Shown here piece after piece: positions 6,974 through 9,503 of a DNA stretch of 9,503 nt. Every line of letters begins with the position of its first letter. The stretch's first letter is position 1. A program made the position numbers and the translations under genes. The stretch covers positions 1 to 9,503 of the forward strand of contig JAGOBX010000104.1 of the NCBI GenBank assembly GCA_017999075.1. The letters are read 5' to 3'. Below the pieces are notes generated by a model, which searched no databases, was not told where the DNA came from, and saw only the letters and a program-made list of their open reading frames with translations. Source of the DNA: JAGOBX01 sp017999075 [NCBI: Candidatus Babelota bacterium] (GTDB lineage Bacteria > JAGOBX01).

Positions 6974-7006
6974 TTAACTGATTTTATTTCACTGGAGGAA
7001 AATATT

Positions 7007-8248
7007 ATGGACACTAAAATAAAATATTTAAAATGCTTTGTTTGCGGCCACGAAATGATTCCCAAAAAAAAAGTTTATATTTGCGAAAAATGCGGAGGAA
7101 ACCTTGAAGTTATATTAAACTACAAGGAAATCAAAAAAAACTTTAAAAAATCCGATTTGCTTAAAAATAAAAAATTCGATATTTGGAGATACGAACCTCT
7201 TCTGCCTGTTAATAATTTAAACCTTATTCCTCCTGTTCAAATAGGAGGAACACCGCTCTACGACAGCATTAAACTTGCCAAAGATATAGGCGTAAAAAAA
7301 CTATTTTTAAAAGATGACGGAAAAAATCCAAGCGCATCTTTTAAAGACAGAGCCGGTGCAATAGCTCTTCTGAACGCCCTGGAAAATAATGAAAAAGTTA
7401 TATGCGGGGCATCTACCGGAAATGCAGCTTCTTCAATGGCATGCCTTACAGCAACAACATCTATAAAAACTATAATTTTTGTTCCTCAAACAGCTCCAAA
7501 AGCAAAGATAGCGCAATTATTAGTATTCGGCGCAAAAGTAATAATGGTGAAAGGGACTTATGATGACGCGTTCGACTTATGCATAAAAGCATCAAATGAA
7601 TTCGGATGGTATAACAGAAATACAGGTTATAATCCATACACGCGAGAAGGTAAAAAAACCTGTTCATTTGAAATAGCAGAACAATTAAATTGGAATGTTC
7701 CTGATAAAATATTTGTTCCTGTAGGAGACGGAAATATAATAAGCGGAGTATGGAAAGGATGGAAAGATTTATATTCAATTGGTTTCATAAAAAAACTGCC
7801 TCAGATTATTGGATGTCAGGCTCAATTCAGCAATTCTGTTCAGAAAGCTGTGGACGGCGACGGTAAAATAAGACCAGTCAGCGGAAAAACTGTGGCAGAC
7901 AGCATTTCAGTATCTATTCCGCGCGATGGTCTCGGCGCTGTAAAAGCTATAAAAGAATCCGGCGGGTTTGCAATCACTGTTACTGATAAAGAAATTTTAG
8001 ATGCCATTAAAACAGTAGCCCGCGGAGCAAGTATTTTTGGAGAACCTGCAGGAGTAACTTCTATAGCCTGCCTAAAAAAATCTGTAAGACTAAAAAAAAT
8101 AAATAAAAATGATGTGGTTGCAGCTTTAATAACAGGAAACGGATTAAAGGATGTTGAAAGCGCTATGAAATGCGTTGGTCAGCCATTTTTAATTAATCCT
8201 GATCTAAAATCATTAAAATCTGTTTTATCGTCGAAATCATTCAATTAA
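7007..8248 (+). CDS. thrC: Threonine synthase with N-terminal zinc ribbon
   Basis: This 413-residue PLP enzyme (fold type II) would convert O-phosphohomoserine to threonine in the cytoplasm. An N-terminal zinc ribbon is formed by C10, C13, C26 and C29 (CFVC and CEKC). The PLP lysine is K113 in NPSASFKDRAG, and STGNAAS (136-142) is the loop near the cofactor. VGDGNIISGVWKG (about 239-251) and FGEPAGVTS near the C-terminus fit the threonine synthase group. The start is set by TGGAGGA (6993-6999), seven bases before ATG. Related PLP enzymes such as cysteate synthase share this architecture, but threonine synthase is the best reading. No hom, thrB or other threonine genes are adjacent. The gene sits between a kinase and an outer-membrane receptor, 25 bases before the latter. 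Confidence 0.9.
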   Translation: MDTKIKYLKCFVCGHEMIPKKKVYICEKCGGNLEVILNYKEIKKNFKKSDLLKNKKFDIWRYEPLLPVNNLNLIPPVQIGGTPLYDSIKLAKDIGVKKLFLKDDGKNPSASFKDRAGAIALLNALENNEKVICGASTGNAASSMACLTATTSIKTIIFVPQTAPKAKIAQLLVFGAKVIMVKGTYDDAFDLCIKASNEFGWYNRNTGYNPYTREGKKTCSFEIAEQLNWNVPDKIFVPVGDGNIISGVWKGWKDLYSIGFIKKLPQIIGCQAQFSNSVQKAVDGDGKIRPVSGKTVADSISVSIPRDGLGAVKAIKESGGFAITVTDKEILDAIKTVARGASIFGEPAGVTSIACLKKSVRLKKINKNDVVAALITGNGLKDVESAMKCVGQPFLINPDLKSLKSVLSSKSFN

Positions 8249-8273
8249 AAAAATAAATAAGGAGGAAAAATAA

Positions 8274-9503
8274 ATGATAAAATACTCTAAAAAATTATTT
8301 TTATTTCTAATCCTTTTTTTTTATATTTATATATTACTCGGTAATTATGCGATTTTCGCTTATTCTAAATCTTCAATTGAAGATTTATCAATAGAAGAAT
8401 TAATGAATGTTTCAATAAGTTCTAATATTGTCAGAGCGGATAAAATATTGCCTGCTTCTGTAACATTATTAACCGGCGAGCAGCTAATAATGTCAGGTGC
8501 CAGAACTCTAAATGAAGCATTATCCCTTCTTGTTCCAGGCTACTGTATGATTGAAGATCAGGACGATGTAATATCAGGTTTCAGAGGATTGGCTCCAGAT
8601 AATAACGCTAAAGTTATGCTGCTCATAAATGGCCAGAATATGAACACCGAATTTTTTTGGGGACCTCCAGACTGCATATTAAACAGTATTGATTTCGATT
8701 GGATTGAAAATATAGAAATAATACGAGGTCCTGGTTCTGTTACATTAGGGCAAGGGGCTTTACTCGGAGCAATAAACATAATTACAAAAAAAAACAATGA
8801 TAATGAATCTTCAGGTTCTGCTTCGTTACGCGCGGGTTCAAACAATTATTATGGTATAAATCTGGAATATACTGGTTCCAAATATTATGTTTATATTGCA
8901 AAAACAAAATTTTCAGGTTTTAAGATGGAAAACAGCGGATGGGGAAGCAGAAATTTTGAAGGAGCTGCTCAAGGATTATTGTATAATGCAGGACATAAAG
9001 TGAAACGTTCTGACAATCATACTATATTCAGCAGAATAGCTTCAAAAAATTTTTCAATTGACATAATTGATATAGAACAAACCCGGGATTTATACAATTT
9101 TTACAGGGACCGTGATATTTTTGATGAACGCCTGCAAAGCATAACCGCTAATTTTAAAACAGAATTTTCTTCAAAACTTAAATTAACAACAACTGCTTCT
9201 TTTACGCGCGATGATTTTTTTTTAAATTCCGTTAACGGCATAAAAACCGGAGGAACCAGAGAAGAACGTTTCGGTATTAAATCTTTACTAAATGCTAATG
9301 AAATACCGTCAGGCAATGATTTAGCTATAGGTGTTGAAGCCCGCTTATATTCTATGGGCAAAAACAATTCAGAAGAAGCAAATTATATAATTAACCGTAT
9401 TGATACAGAAACATTGAGCGAATTGCAAACCGCTAACAATACACGAACATTCGCATGCAAAGATTCAATCCGGGTTTTCAGTTTTTTCGCGGAAAATTTT
9501 TAT
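8274..9503 (+). CDS. TonB-dependent outer-membrane receptor, 3' end cut by the window
   Basis: A frame starting at ATG 8274 stays open for 410 codons to the right edge with no stop. It begins with a signal peptide: MIKYSKK, a hydrophobic run, and a likely cleavage after A29 (AIFA). Next comes the segment SIEDLSIEELMNVSI (34-48), common at the mature start of TonB-dependent receptors, then a plug domain (about 55-172) with VTLLTGEQL, SGFRGLA (101-107), VMLLINGQNMN (114-124) and IENIEIIRGPGSV...GAINIITK. The rest shows alternating beta strands of the barrel, such as SGSASLRAGSNNYYGINLEY. The protein moves a scarce ligand, for example iron chelates, cobalamin or an oligomer, across the outer membrane using ExbBD-TonB energy; the ligand cannot be told from sequence. 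AAGGAGGA (8259-8266) is a near-ideal Shine-Dalgarno site. No Fur box, cobalamin riboswitch or transport partner is visible in the 25-base gap after thrC. Confidence 0.92.
   Translation, partial: MIKYSKKLFLFLILFFYIYILLGNYAIFAYSKSSIEDLSIEELMNVSISSNIVRADKILPASVTLLTGEQLIMSGARTLNEALSLLVPGYCMIEDQDDVISGFRGLAPDNNAKVMLLINGQNMNTEFFWGPPDCILNSIDFDWIENIEIIRGPGSVTLGQGALLGAINIITKKNNDNESSGSASLRAGSNNYYGINLEYTGSKYYVYIAKTKFSGFKMENSGWGSRNFEGAAQGLLYNAGHKVKRSDNHTIFSRIASKNFSIDIIDIEQTRDLYNFYRDRDIFDERLQSITANFKTEFSSKLKLTTTASFTRDDFFLNSVNGIKTGGTREERFGIKSLLNANEIPSGNDLAIGVEARLYSMGKNNSEEANYIINRIDTETLSELQTANNTRTFACKDSIRVFSFFAENFY

Noticed and set aside
8558-8845. 95-residue minus-strand ORF
   Set aside because: It is antisense to the plug domain of the TonB-dependent receptor, which is the real gene on the plus strand although it lacks a stop in the window. 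The same applies to 9101-9367.
1-9503. CRISPR array, tRNA, rRNA, insertion sequence, phage genes or a defence system
   Set aside because: No regularly spaced repeats, no cloverleaf or rRNA motifs, no transposase or integrase motifs and no nuclease or helicase signatures are visible. All large genes are metabolic, signalling or transport genes.

Overview
The window is a strongly AT-rich bacterial segment with A/T-ending codons and Shine-Dalgarno sites in front of most genes. A TonB-dependent outer-membrane receptor shows a Gram-negative cell. The mix of a PaaK-type acyl-CoA ligase, a soluble hybrid kinase with an N-terminal helical domain and a zinc-ribbon threonine synthase resembles what I remember from low-GC Desulfobacterota. 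That placement is inference and could not be checked here.

Layout. The left 450 bases hold no long gene. They contain a possible gene start running off the left edge (minus strand), a possible 49-residue two-helix membrane protein (minus, 70-219) with a promoter-like sequence directly before its start codon, and a striking tandem palindrome ending in a T run (308-347). An alanine racemase family gene follows on the minus strand (449-1609). A 241-base AT-rich divergent promoter region (1610-1850) separates it from five genes that all point right: a PaaK-family acyl-CoA ligase (1851-3161), an MTA/SAH deaminase-type amidohydrolase (3183-4505), a hybrid histidine kinase (4507-6939), threonine synthase (7007-8248), and a TonB-dependent receptor that has no stop in the window and runs off the right edge (8274-9503).

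How the genes may work together. The spacings in the rightward block are 21, 1, 67 and 25 bases. The deaminase and the kinase are almost fused (stop codon, one base, ATG, no Shine-Dalgarno), so they are probably translationally coupled. The first three genes look like one transcript. thrC and the receptor may extend it or form a second unit after a weak AT-only hairpin at 6938-6973. The block mixes aryl or acyl acid activation, nucleoside salvage, signalling, amino-acid synthesis and outer-membrane uptake. I see no established pathway joining all five, and I do not claim a new system.

The items most worth a second look are the racemase, where several active-site motifs depart from classical Alr; the kinase, whose domain order is HisKA, HATPase, HPt, then receiver; and the palindromic tandem repeat, whose T run points away from any gene it could end.
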